The position numbers were made by a program, and so were the translations under genes. A stretch of DNA of 64,000 bases. Source: Echinimonas agarilytica. GTDB lineage: Bacteria > Pseudomonadota > Gammaproteobacteria > Enterobacterales > Neiellaceae. The first letter of the stretch is position 1. Every line of letters begins with the position of its first letter. Shown one piece after another: positions 27,606 to 36,652 of the stretch. The stretch is taken from positions 496,001 to 560,000 of the forward strand of contig NZ_JAMQGP010000002.1 of assembly GCF_023703465.1 (NCBI RefSeq), read 5' to 3'. The notes under the pieces were generated by a model. The model made no database searches. It saw only the letters and a list, made by a program, of their open reading frames with translations, and was not told the origin of the DNA.

Positions 27606-29096
27606 ATGAAAATACTCCCACTTTGGAAACCCGTGGCAATCACCGCGGCGCTGGCCTTAAGCGCAAGCTATGGTCTTGTTGCATGCTCAAACGATCAACG
27701 CATTGCTGAGTTTGAATCTGCCCCAAAAACCACCCCCGTTGCAGAGCGGCCTCCTTTGGGCTGGAATAGTTTTGATGCCTATGACAGTCGAATTAACGAA
27801 GAGCAATTTAGAGCAACGGTTGATTTTATGTCGGATCACCTCGTTGATAAAGGCTGGGAATACGCAGTCATTGACTACATTTGGTGGAACCCTGAGCCGG
27901 GAGCTTACAACACCCCTGAGAATTACACGCGCCGGGTCGGTCATCCCAATGTACGGTTGGATGAGCATGGCAAAATGACGCACCCTGAATTGGTTACGAT
28001 GGACGAGTTTGGACGATTATTACCTGCAGTTGAGCGCTTTCCTTCAGCGGCAAACGGAGCTGGCTTTAAGCCCTTAGCCGATTATGTTCATAGCAAAGGC
28101 ATGAAGTTTGGGCTGCACATTATGCGCGGTATTCACCGCTTAGCGTATGAAAAGAATTTGCCAATTAAAGGTGCGTCAGTCACTGCTCAACAAATTTCAG
28201 ATCCGAATGACCAAGCGGGTTGGCTCAACAATACCTTTGGTGTGGACGCTCGGAAAGAAGGCGCGCAGGCTTATTATGATTCAATTTTTGCGCTGTACGC
28301 TTCATGGGGTGTCGACTATGTGAAAGCCGATGACATGATGGGGTCATGCGGAGCACCATTTTATGGTTACGCCAAGGGCGAAATTGAAATGATGCATACC
28401 GCTATTAAGAACAGCGGCCGCGATATGATACTGAGTTTGTCATGTGGTGAAGCACCTATTAGTCAAGCTAATCACCTGAAGGAAAATGCCACCATGTGGC
28501 GTATTTCAGCAGACTTTTGGGATCGTTGGGATGATTTGAAACGCAGTTTTGAGCTGCTCGATAAATGGACGCCATATGCAGGCCCAGGTCACTGGCCCGA
28601 TGGCGACATGATTCCTTTTGGACGCATCTCTTTAGACAATCGTCCACATGGGCCAGAACGCCTGTCTAACTTTACTGAAACCGAACATTATGCCCTCATG
28701 AGTTTGTTTTCGATCGCGCGTTCACCTTTGATTATTGGGTCGGATTTATTATCAACACCGATTGAAACCATTGAAACCTTCTTTGGCAATGAAGCTATCT
28801 TAGCGGTGAACCAGTATGGTGAAAACAGCCGCCAAGTTGTGCGTATAGATGATGATTACGCCGTTTGGATTTCAGAAGATAGTCTGAGTGATGACTATTA
28901 CATTGCACTTTTCAACCTGTCTGAACAAACGCAAGAAGTCACGTTTGAGTACAAGCATGAAGCGCTTGAAGGACGTTTTCAAATCACTGAGTTGTGGGAA
29001 GGCAAAGAGTTGGGGCAGTTTAGTGAACGCTTTAGTCAGAGCTTGCGCTCGCACGAAGGGCGTGTGTATCGATTGAAGTCGGTCTCATCGCACTAG
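27606..29096 (+). CDS. GH27-family glycosidase lipoprotein (alpha-galactosidase-like)
   Basis: 496 residues. Lipobox LVAC (Cys27) predicts an outer- or inner-membrane lipoprotein. The family start PPLGWNSFDAYDS (49-61) opens the TIM barrel; the nucleophile is probably Asp242 in YVKADD and the acid/base Asp303 in RISADFWD. A C-terminal beta domain follows (about 390-496). GH27 enzymes act on alpha-galactosides or alpha-N-acetylgalactosaminides; this member belongs to a divergent group with an enlarged barrel entry, so substrate is uncertain. It stands alone and ends in a terminator shared with tamB. Confidence 0.88.
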   Translation: MKILPLWKPVAITAALALSASYGLVACSNDQRIAEFESAPKTTPVAERPPLGWNSFDAYDSRINEEQFRATVDFMSDHLVDKGWEYAVIDYIWWNPEPGAYNTPENYTRRVGHPNVRLDEHGKMTHPELVTMDEFGRLLPAVERFPSAANGAGFKPLADYVHSKGMKFGLHIMRGIHRLAYEKNLPIKGASVTAQQISDPNDQAGWLNNTFGVDARKEGAQAYYDSIFALYASWGVDYVKADDMMGSCGAPFYGYAKGEIEMMHTAIKNSGRDMILSLSCGEAPISQANHLKENATMWRISADFWDRWDDLKRSFELLDKWTPYAGPGHWPDGDMIPFGRISLDNRPHGPERLSNFTETEHYALMSLFSIARSPLIIGSDLLSTPIETIETFFGNEAILAVNQYGENSRQVVRIDDDYAVWISEDSLSDDYYIALFNLSEQTQEVTFEYKHEALEGRFQITELWEGKELGQFSERFSQSLRSHEGRVYRLKSVSSH

Positions 29097-29110
29097 TCGG
29101 TGAGTTGGGA

Positions 29111-29134
29111 AAAGGAGCCTGCGGGCTCCTTTAT
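29111..29134. terminator. Bidirectional terminator between the GH27 gene and tamB
   Basis: 9-bp stem AAAGGAGCC / GGCTCCTTT around TGCG with A- and T-rich flanks. It serves the two converging genes. Confidence 0.8.
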
Positions 29135-32100
29135 TTAATTCCGAATGAGGAATGAGTAATATAAATCTAGCGATTGCTCTAAGCCAGAAACGGACTCTAA
29201 CCAGAGTTGATTCAGAATATAGAGCCTCACGGTTACCTCATTCACGGGCTCGAACACACCGATTCCATATTTCAAAAAGATGCGTTTACCTATGTAACCA
29301 CTAATGGTGACTTGGGTTTCGTCACCATCACCCTCAGTGTCGAGTGTGACATCAGAAATGCCGGGTAATTTTTCAAATGACTCCCCTAAGCCTAGCGATG
29401 ATGCTGCCGATACACCCACCGCAGCGGCAGCGCCCAAGGTGCCATTGCCGCCTTCGCTGTCGAGACCTCGGCCTCTGACAATGTAAGACAAAACTTCTTG
29501 TTGCTCCATTGCCGGGTCTGAGTAGAAGGTGATTTTCGGGTGTTCAGCATTGCCCGTGACATGAAGACCCGCGGTGATACTCTCAGCTTTAATGTAACGG
29601 CTGGCTCGCACATCCAATTGTGCTGAATCAGGTGCGCCATTAAAGCGCACAATCGACTCAGGTTCGATGGTTAAACGCTGACCATACGCGGCAAATTTTC
29701 CGTCGACAAGAGACATATTTCCGAACATTTGGAGAGGGAGGCCGAGGCTTTGGCGAACTTCAATTTCGCCTTCAACTCTAGAACGGAGTCCAAAGGTATC
29801 AATTTTAATCTTTTTGCCGAGCACTATATTGATGCGCATATCGAGCTCAGAATCGATCTTGTCTCTATCTGCATCCGAAGAGTCGACAAATACAACGTCG
29901 TCACTGAGCTCAACGCCCGAGGATTCCAGCTTTGAAATAATAATTTCAGCTTGAGGAACGGTGACATCACCGCGCAACTTCGCCAAACCATTTTCATAGG
30001 TAAATGTCAGATCAGGAGAGACCCAAACGACCGATTCTGGTGGGATCAGTACTTCTAATTGGTCTCCCTTGATGGCGGCTTTCGCCTGCAGATCGTCTTG
30101 CCAGTTGGTCGATGCGTTGGACGTTGCACTGCCTCCTCCAATCTCAAATGTAGCATTCATCGCTGCATTCAGACCATTGAAGGTTAAGTTCAAATTGAGG
30201 TCTTCAAGGAGAGTTGGATTCGATAAAAGTTCGACCATCCCTGAGGAAATGTTGGCGCTGCCATTGATTTCTGGTTTGTTGAGCATTCCGCCCAGTTTGA
30301 TGTCTGCGTTAAGCGTACCATTCATTTTGTCGACATCTGGGAACATATGTCGAAATTGTCCCAGTTGGTATTGAACTATTTTCAGTTGGCCGTCGAGCGT
30401 TTTGTCGTCGTTGTGCAACATTGATGCAGCCAACTGCAATTGTTTGTTGGCGTTGTCATCAACCGATAGTTCGATACGACTCACGTCTTCTTCAATAGAT
30501 GCCTTGATGTGGAGCCGGTCTACTGATACTTCATGCGCCGTGTCGTCAATGAGGCTACTGTAGGTGACTGAAATATCATTCGAGTCTAATTCAAGCAAGG
30601 CTGTGGGCTCGTGCTCAGGGCTCCATTGAGCGGAAAGGTGGCCTGTAGCAATGCCCGATAAATCGTAGTCATCGTTCATCATGAATTGGGCTATGTCACC
30701 CGCTTCAATATTTAGACTTAAATCAAGATGCCCTTCTTCGCCAAGCTTTGTTGGTTTATCGAGGCAAATTTGACTTTCATTAGCTCGCCAACAGTGAGCG
30801 CTAATTGCGATGCTGGCCGGTGAAGTATCAACCGTTAAGTTGATGGGTATTGCAGCTTGCCATTGCCCAATGTCTGATCCCAAATGAGCGGTTGGAATTT
30901 GTCCTGTCCAGCGTTCCTGGGTGTCATGCCATTGACCATTTAACTCAATATTTGATTGAAGCTCACCACCATTGGTCAAAGTCAATTGGTGTTGCTTCGC
31001 ATTGCCAGATAACTTGAGTTCAACATACTCCATATCGAGTTGCTGATAGGCCATATGAGGCACAGTGAGTGTTGCGTTAGATTGGTGCTGCAGCGTAGGC
31101 TGGTAATCGGCATGTAGCTGGGCTTGTTCTATCCATAGCCCTTCATAGGCAATATCTTTGACTAAGCCTGTGAGTTGTAAATTGGGGGTATCGTATTGGC
31201 CGTTAATTTTTAGAGTGAGATCGGCACTTCCCTCGAGATTGGCATCAATTTCCTCGAGATTTTGACTCTTGGCTTGAGCGATAACATTCCATTGGTCAGC
31301 CACTGCGCCATTAATCGCCACTTCACTACCAGCGTAATGAATTTCAAGGTCATCGATTTGTCCGCGCCAGTGGCTGTCTATATCGACCTTGCCTTGCGCA
31401 GAAAAGGGCTTCGATAAAAATTCGCCATTCACATCAAGTGGCAAGAAGCGCAAGCGCCATTGCTCATCACTGAAGTTTCCTTGATGTTTGACTTGGCCAC
31501 TGAGCGTTGTGTGAGTGGCGAACCCGAATTTTGGCAGTAATAAATTGGTGAACTGTGTATCCACCACCCATTGAATGTTTTCGCCATAACTGACCTCGGC
31601 ATGGCCTGTCGCTCCTCCAGAATGGTCTGGGTAGGCCAATGAAAAATGGTCTAGTGTTACGGTCTGGTTTTGATGTTGACCTTTGGCTTCTAGCTTCGAC
31701 ACGATGTTGAGATCATCCACACGCGTTGAAACTTCTGCGTTGAGCTCAAATCTTTGCTGGTGGAGAGTGCCCGAAGCATTGCCATTGACTTGCCGGTAAT
31801 CAACAGGGGGCTCAATGCCTTCTGGCCAAATCATTTGGTCTCCGGCGAGCGATATCCGAAAGGGGACTGATGGGTCGGTTAATACTGCATCGCCATTAAT
31901 CGTCCAGTGCAGGTTTTTCTGCTCATGAGCGGCAACAATCAATTCGTCGAGACTGCCATCAATCGTCACCTGCCATTCACTATCAGTGAGGACCTTAAAT
32001 TCCGGTACATGCTGCGGTGCGAGGCTGATATCAAGCTGCGTAGGGTAGGGATGGCTCAGTGTTGAATGCCCAGATATTTGAGCGCGTCCGAACACCGAAT

Positions 32101-32953
32101 GTGTCGCCGAGATTTGATTGACCTCGACTTGAATTTGTTGCCAGTTCGCATCGATGGAAATATTGCTAAAGTCATCGGGTTTTGCATCATCCATGGCAAA
32201 TCGAAAGGTATTGGCTTGTACGTTTGGCAGCAATAAATTGAGCGGTAAATAGGTGTCAGGCACATGCGCCAGTAACCACTCATCATCTTTATCGGTGTTT
32301 GTCGATTCAACTATTTCAATGGTTTTGGGTGGGCTCGCTTTGTCTGATTGAATTGCGCCAAGGTGCACAAGCCCATCGTCAATAATTGCCCGTCGAATGT
32401 CGATAGTGTCATCGTGCAGGTAAGCTTCGACTTTGGCGTCAGTCCATTCGATTAATATGTCGTAAATCTCGAGGCGGCCTTGTTCTACATGGCCATTTTC
32501 AATTGAAATAACCAGTGGCAGTTCTAATAGATAGGGTTCGTCGCTGTTGTCTGCTAACGAAGCGTCGGGATTATTGTTTACGCCGATCGGTTCTGAGCTT
32601 TGATTGTCGTTATGCTCACTATTGTTATCGTCGTCAATCAGGAATAAATCGAGGCGTTGTGCTTGTACATCGTTTACGCAAATTTCGCCCTTTACAGAAC
32701 ACCATGGGTTCCAGTCGAGCATGACATCCTCGATATCAATGACTAAAAAACCAAGATCGAGATGAAAGTGATTGAGTTCCACGCGTTGGTTTAGTTTGCC
32801 ACTTTTAAAGTCGATTTCGACCATTGGAACAACAGCATTGGCGATATTGGCTGCCAACCGACTGCCAAACTCGGTCGATACCAGAACCGCCAATAAAACG
32901 AGGGTACTGAATAACGGATAAAACAGAATTCTGCCCAGGGTGCGCCAACTCAT
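29135..32953 (-). CDS. tamB: Translocation and assembly module subunit TamB
   Basis: 1272 residues. A single N-terminal membrane helix (about 8-28) is followed by a very long periplasmic beta-rich region of AsmA/TamB repeat type and the C-terminal DUF490 domain (from about 930), ending IRN with aromatic residues as expected for contact with the TamA barrel. TamB spans the periplasm as a hydrophobic groove and, with TamA, helps insert some outer-membrane proteins and move lipids. Its start overlaps the tamA stop by four bases. Usual length is 1250-1300 residues. Confidence 0.94.
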   Translation of the reverse strand: MSWRTLGRILFYPLFSTLVLLAVLVSTEFGSRLAANIANAVVPMVEIDFKSGKLNQRVELNHFHLDLGFLVIDIEDVMLDWNPWCSVKGEICVNDVQAQRLDLFLIDDDNNSEHNDNQSSEPIGVNNNPDASLADNSDEPYLLELPLVISIENGHVEQGRLEIYDILIEWTDAKVEAYLHDDTIDIRRAIIDDGLVHLGAIQSDKASPPKTIEIVESTNTDKDDEWLLAHVPDTYLPLNLLLPNVQANTFRFAMDDAKPDDFSNISIDANWQQIQVEVNQISATHSVFGRAQISGHSTLSHPYPTQLDISLAPQHVPEFKVLTDSEWQVTIDGSLDELIVAAHEQKNLHWTINGDAVLTDPSVPFRISLAGDQMIWPEGIEPPVDYRQVNGNASGTLHQQRFELNAEVSTRVDDLNIVSKLEAKGQHQNQTVTLDHFSLAYPDHSGGATGHAEVSYGENIQWVVDTQFTNLLLPKFGFATHTTLSGQVKHQGNFSDEQWRLRFLPLDVNGEFLSKPFSAQGKVDIDSHWRGQIDDLEIHYAGSEVAINGAVADQWNVIAQAKSQNLEEIDANLEGSADLTLKINGQYDTPNLQLTGLVKDIAYEGLWIEQAQLHADYQPTLQHQSNATLTVPHMAYQQLDMEYVELKLSGNAKQHQLTLTNGGELQSNIELNGQWHDTQERWTGQIPTAHLGSDIGQWQAAIPINLTVDTSPASIAISAHCWRANESQICLDKPTKLGEEGHLDLSLNIEAGDIAQFMMNDDYDLSGIATGHLSAQWSPEHEPTALLELDSNDISVTYSSLIDDTAHEVSVDRLHIKASIEEDVSRIELSVDDNANKQLQLAASMLHNDDKTLDGQLKIVQYQLGQFRHMFPDVDKMNGTLNADIKLGGMLNKPEINGSANISSGMVELLSNPTLLEDLNLNLTFNGLNAAMNATFEIGGGSATSNASTNWQDDLQAKAAIKGDQLEVLIPPESVVWVSPDLTFTYENGLAKLRGDVTVPQAEIIISKLESSGVELSDDVVFVDSSDADRDKIDSELDMRINIVLGKKIKIDTFGLRSRVEGEIEVRQSLGLPLQMFGNMSLVDGKFAAYGQRLTIEPESIVRFNGAPDSAQLDVRASRYIKAESITAGLHVTGNAEHPKITFYSDPAMEQQEVLSYIVRGRGLDSEGGNGTLGAAAAVGVSAASSLGLGESFEKLPGISDVTLDTEGDGDETQVTISGYIGKRIFLKYGIGVFEPVNEVTVRLYILNQLWLESVSGLEQSLDLYYSFLIRN

Positions 32954-34698
32954 AATTCGGCTCCCATGCTAATGTGCAAGCGCCAAGGAGGATCGTCTTC
33001 ACTGATTCCGTATCCCACTTCTACTTTGATCGCGCCGACTGGCGACATCCAGTGCACACCGCCACCGACGGAATAGGCGGCCTCAATGTCGGTTTCAACG
33101 TCGTCGAAAGCATTACCAAAGTCACTGAATGTCACCACCCGCCATTTTTCGGTGACGTAATATTGATATTCTAGGCTCCCCACCGCGAGGTATCGGCCAC
33201 CAATGGTGATCGTTTGGTCTTCGCCTTCAGCATCGACATAGTCAATACGAGGGCCGAGAGATTGATATGAAAAGCCACGAATACTTTCATCACCACCGGC
33301 ATAAAAACGTAACGAAGGTGGCACATCGGATAATTCACGATCTTCGTTGTAAGAAGCACCGAAATTGGCGCGCGTGACCAGCCGATGTTTTTCTGCAAAG
33401 CGATTGACCCATTTAAATTGTGCTTGAGCTCGAACAATGGTGGCATCCGAACCGAGTTCTTCTCCGGCCATTTCCATCAAATAGATTTGGCGAAAACCAT
33501 GCTCAGGATCTAACGGATTACCGCGACGGTGAAGCTTAGATAATGTAATGCCTGGCAATATGAATTCACCGCGGTTTCTGTCTTCGAGCACGTCCCAGCG
33601 TTCTTGTAGGTAACGTACATAATATTGCCGTACCCATCCGTCATTGACGGTATTGCGACCGATCAATGCAGTATACATAGTGCTGTCTAGATCAGCATAT
33701 TCGTTACTTTCAACACCCAAGCCAAACTGTAAAACATCGTTTGTTGGGTGCTCTAGTGGCACATTGTAACGAAACCGCAGATAGGGGTTTACCTTGGAGT
33801 ATTCGAGCTTGGTTTCTTGGGAGTGCCCATATTTATTAATTTTGGGCGTACGCCAAGTGGTTGAAACGCGGCCTTTTGAATCGGTAGAGTAACCCACACC
33901 CAAGTCGACTTTATGGCGTGGCGCTGGCGTGAGTTCGACCCTGACAGGAACTATGTTATCACTGCGTTCATCAATTAGAGGTAATACTTTTATACTAGAA
34001 AAATAACCACTTTCGGCAAGTTCGCTATTCAGTTTATTGAGTTTTCGGCTTCGGTAAGGAGAGCCTGGTTCAAAATCGACCATTTGATACAGTAGGTCGG
34101 ACTCCAGATCGGTTCCCACAAATGTGACCTCTCCAAGACGATTTCGCGGGCCGCTGTCGTACTCTAGAAAGACCTTTGCAGTATTGTTGTTTCGATTGAC
34201 TTCAATTCGGCTTTGAGTCAGTTTGCTGTCGAAAAAACCTAAATTTAAACCGCGACTTAGGAGCTGAGACTTTACTTCGTTGTACGCGCCATGATTAAGG
34301 CGTTTACCCACGATTAATCCAGACTCTTGTCCAATTTTTTTAAAGCCACGGTGGTCTTTGGCTTCACCCAGAACTCGAATCGACACTTCCGTCAAGGTGG
34401 TTTCAGGGCCCGGATGAACGTGCAAGGTTAGATGCCAAACCTTTTTAGATTTATCTAAATCTAACTTTACCGAAGAATGGTAGTAACCAATGGCTTGCAT
34501 GGCTTTTTCACTGGCAGAGCGAGCATTGAATATAAAGCTTGCGCGTAATTGCTCGGTCTCTGGCACCTTCCCTAGATAAGCGCGGATATTGGCCGATTGC
34601 TGCTTGTCTGTCCCTTTGATACTAACGGTAAGAATTTCAGCGAATGCTGACGTTGATGCGACAAGGACGATGAAAAAAATGAAACCGCGAAGCAGCAC
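32950..34698 (-). CDS. tamA: Translocation and assembly module subunit TamA (Omp85 family)
   Basis: 582 residues: signal peptide (about 1-20), three POTRA domains (about 22-270) and a 16-strand Omp85 barrel (about 275-582). The lid-loop motif of the family is visible as GGDESIRGFSYQSLGP, and the last strand ends in the hydrophobic pattern of barrel proteins. Partner of TamB, which is encoded next with a four-base overlap. The start is a GTG at 34698 behind GGAG at good spacing; no ATG fits. Confidence 0.94.
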   Translation of the reverse strand: MLLRGFIFFIVLVASTSAFAEILTVSIKGTDKQQSANIRAYLGKVPETEQLRASFIFNARSASEKAMQAIGYYHSSVKLDLDKSKKVWHLTLHVHPGPETTLTEVSIRVLGEAKDHRGFKKIGQESGLIVGKRLNHGAYNEVKSQLLSRGLNLGFFDSKLTQSRIEVNRNNNTAKVFLEYDSGPRNRLGEVTFVGTDLESDLLYQMVDFEPGSPYRSRKLNKLNSELAESGYFSSIKVLPLIDERSDNIVPVRVELTPAPRHKVDLGVGYSTDSKGRVSTTWRTPKINKYGHSQETKLEYSKVNPYLRFRYNVPLEHPTNDVLQFGLGVESNEYADLDSTMYTALIGRNTVNDGWVRQYYVRYLQERWDVLEDRNRGEFILPGITLSKLHRRGNPLDPEHGFRQIYLMEMAGEELGSDATIVRAQAQFKWVNRFAEKHRLVTRANFGASYNEDRELSDVPPSLRFYAGGDESIRGFSYQSLGPRIDYVDAEGEDQTITIGGRYLAVGSLEYQYYVTEKWRVVTFSDFGNAFDDVETDIEAAYSVGGGVHWMSPVGAIKVEVGYGISEDDPPWRLHISMGAEL

Positions 34699-34912
34699 TG
34701 CATCTCCAATCCATATTGATGATTTTTAGTATAAGCGCCGATTGTAGTTGCCCTCACCACAAATTCATATCTTTAGTTTATGGTTAGAGGATTGAATGTA
34801 AGCGTCGGAATGCGGAGCTCTAAGCACTACGAATTTAACTTTAGTTTAGTTTATATTGATTAAGGAATTGAATTCCTATGGATTATTAGTTAATTCGACA
34901 AAAATATTTAAT

Positions 34913-34929
34913 GTTCAGCTTGGGTTCAG
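34913..34929 (+). promoter_or_regulatory. Direct-repeat box GTTCAG-N5-GTTCAG upstream of the beta-barrel gene
   Basis: GTTCAG at 34913-34918 and again at 34924-34929, an 11-bp period. This is the layout of OmpR/PhoB-class response-regulator sites. A near-identical pair lies upstream of the PhoP-like regulator gene (35845-35861). It is 58 bases ahead of the start codon, compatible with a position near a -35. Confidence 0.6.
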
Positions 34930-34986
34930 TATGCCGTTGTTAAGCTCTCTCTCGTCAAAATAACACAGCCAGAGAGGGCTAAAAAC

Positions 34987-35580
34987 ATGATGAAGAAAAT
35001 CGCCTTAATCGCAGTACCAGCAACATTCTTACTTGGCGCAAATGTGGCGCAAGCTTCCGATAATAGCTGGTTTGTAGGTGGCGCTGCTCAGAAGCAGATG
35101 AGCAAAAGCGAACAGACTCCAATGGCTCAAAACCCAATGTTGGGGCAAGATTTTAGTTCAAAAGACCGCGACTGGGGTTTTGAACTCAAAGCAGGTAAAT
35201 ATTTAGGTGCAAATGATGAGCATCGTGTGACGATGACTTACACCAACACCGATGGCGGAAGCACGTATGGTGACTACGAGCAACAAAACTTTTTAGCATC
35301 GTACGACTACTTGTATAGCCTGAGTGCCGACAACCGCTGGCGTGCCTTCGCTGGTGTAACTGCGGGTATGGCTCATACCAAATTTGATGGCGCAGACAGC
35401 GCAAACGACTTTGTGTACGGTGCTCAAGTCGGTGTGAACTACCGCATCACTGACAACTGGGAAACTGAATTAGGCTATCGCTACTTGAAGCAAGACTTCA
35501 GTGCTACGGCGTCAAACGGCGACAAGTTTGAGTTGGACCGCACAGAACAAGTCTACTTAGGCGTGAATTACCGCTTCTAA
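34987..35580 (+). CDS. Small outer-membrane beta-barrel protein (OmpA-like barrel / porin family)
   Basis: 197 residues with a signal peptide (about 1-23, AQA|SD). The mature part alternates amphipathic strands and ends YLGVNYRF with a terminal Phe, the signature of proteins inserted by the BAM complex; eight strands are likely. The pattern GFELKAGKYLGANDEHRVTMTYTN...YRYLKQDF fits the OMP_b-brl group. A role in envelope adaptation is suggested by the regulatory box shared with the two-component genes downstream. A terminator follows. Confidence 0.82.
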   Translation: MMKKIALIAVPATFLLGANVAQASDNSWFVGGAAQKQMSKSEQTPMAQNPMLGQDFSSKDRDWGFELKAGKYLGANDEHRVTMTYTNTDGGSTYGDYEQQNFLASYDYLYSLSADNRWRAFAGVTAGMAHTKFDGADSANDFVYGAQVGVNYRITDNWETELGYRYLKQDFSATASNGDKFELDRTEQVYLGVNYRF

Positions 35581-35602
35581 ATAAAGCGTTTCTAGTCTCA
35601 GA

Positions 35603-35629
35603 AAAACCTCGGCTTGTCCGAGGTTTTTT
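35603..35629 (+). terminator. Terminator of the beta-barrel gene
   Basis: Perfect 8-bp stem AACCTCGG / CCGAGGTT around CTTGT followed by TTTT, 25 bases after the stop codon. Confidence 0.88.
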
Positions 35630-35983
35630 CGTTCTAAGAGTTTTAAATTAAACTTGTATTGAGGTCGCGAAGAGCAAACCCGAACAATTGCACTTTTTAG
35701 CGCTCTGATAAAATTGTGTTCGATTTATGCCAAATCATTGTATTCTTGTGTCAGTTGTTTGTTGATCAGGCTAACTGCAGATGAGCCAGCACTGCTGATA
35801 CCTCACACATTATTTCGTGAGTTGGAATCGCATACTGAATTGGAATTCAGCTAATGTTCAGCCTTACTCCTGTACATTAGTCGTAACAGCAAGTTGATGT
35901 TTATTCATTCATTTGTAACTTTTCTTGAAATGGCGTTGGCATATGACTCAAGTGTATGTGCGAAAGTCGATTAGGGCCCCAAT
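35630..35983. other. Intergenic control region of the two-component system
   Basis: About 350 bases without a gene. The only structure seen is the direct-repeat box at 35845-35861 and a TACATT that could be a -10 about 10 bases after it. No RNA gene was recognised. Confidence 0.5.
35845..35861 (+). promoter_or_regulatory. Direct-repeat box ATTCAG-N5-GTTCAG upstream of the PhoP-like regulator
   Basis: ATTCAG (35845-35850), five bases, GTTCAG (35856-35861). Same spacing and nearly the same sequence as the box in front of the beta-barrel gene; suggests autoregulation. Confidence 0.55.
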
Positions 35984-36652
35984 ATGTTGATTCTAGTTGT
36001 TGAAGACGATCAAATTCTTAACCACCACCTCACCGTTCAACTGCAAGATGCAGGCAACCAAGTTCACTCAGTGGGCACAGCAAAAGAAGCGCTATTTTTT
36101 GCAGAACAATATCCAATCGAATTGGCCATTGTTGATTTGGGATTGCCGGATGGCGATGGTGTGCAATTGATTAAGAAGTTTCGCGATCAGAATATGCCGT
36201 TCCCAGTGCTTATTTTAACTGCTCGCACTGGGTGGCAAGATAAAGTTGACGGACTTAACGCGGGAGCCGATGATTATTTGGTAAAACCCTTCGAAATGCC
36301 TGAACTTTTGGCGCGTTTAAATGCGTTGGCGCGGCGCAGTGCTGGGTATGTGAAAGCGGAAGTTTTGTGTGCTGGATTAACCATGAACTTGCTGAGCAAA
36401 CAGGTATTTGTGGGCGAAACACCGTTAGAGCTCACAGCGTTTGAATACCAAATTTTAGAGTACTTTGTGCGACATCAAGAACAAGTGATCTCGAAACAAC
36501 GTTTAATTGATACACTTTACAAAGACGGTGAGGGCGACAGTAACACGATTGAGGTGTTGATTAGTCGGCTTCGCAAAAAGCTGGCGGCAGTATTACCCGA
36601 GCCTCCCATTCATACTATTCGCGGACAAGGTTACAGACTCACGAACCCATGA
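35984..36652 (+). CDS. Response regulator, OmpR/PhoP family
   Basis: 222 residues: receiver domain (about 1-115) with acidic pair Glu8/Asp9, phospho-acceptor Asp in AIVDLGLPDGDG (residue 51), Thr in LILTART and Lys in YLVKPF; then an OmpR-type winged helix (about 125-220, ending TIRGQGYRLTNP). Sequence style and the cognate kinase point to the PhoP/QseB branch. It probably acts on the direct-repeat boxes upstream of itself and of the beta-barrel gene. The kinase ATG overlaps its stop (ATGA). Confidence 0.9.
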   Translation: MLILVVEDDQILNHHLTVQLQDAGNQVHSVGTAKEALFFAEQYPIELAIVDLGLPDGDGVQLIKKFRDQNMPFPVLILTARTGWQDKVDGLNAGADDYLVKPFEMPELLARLNALARRSAGYVKAEVLCAGLTMNLLSKQVFVGETPLELTAFEYQILEYFVRHQEQVISKQRLIDTLYKDGEGDSNTIEVLISRLRKKLAAVLPEPPIHTIRGQGYRLTNP

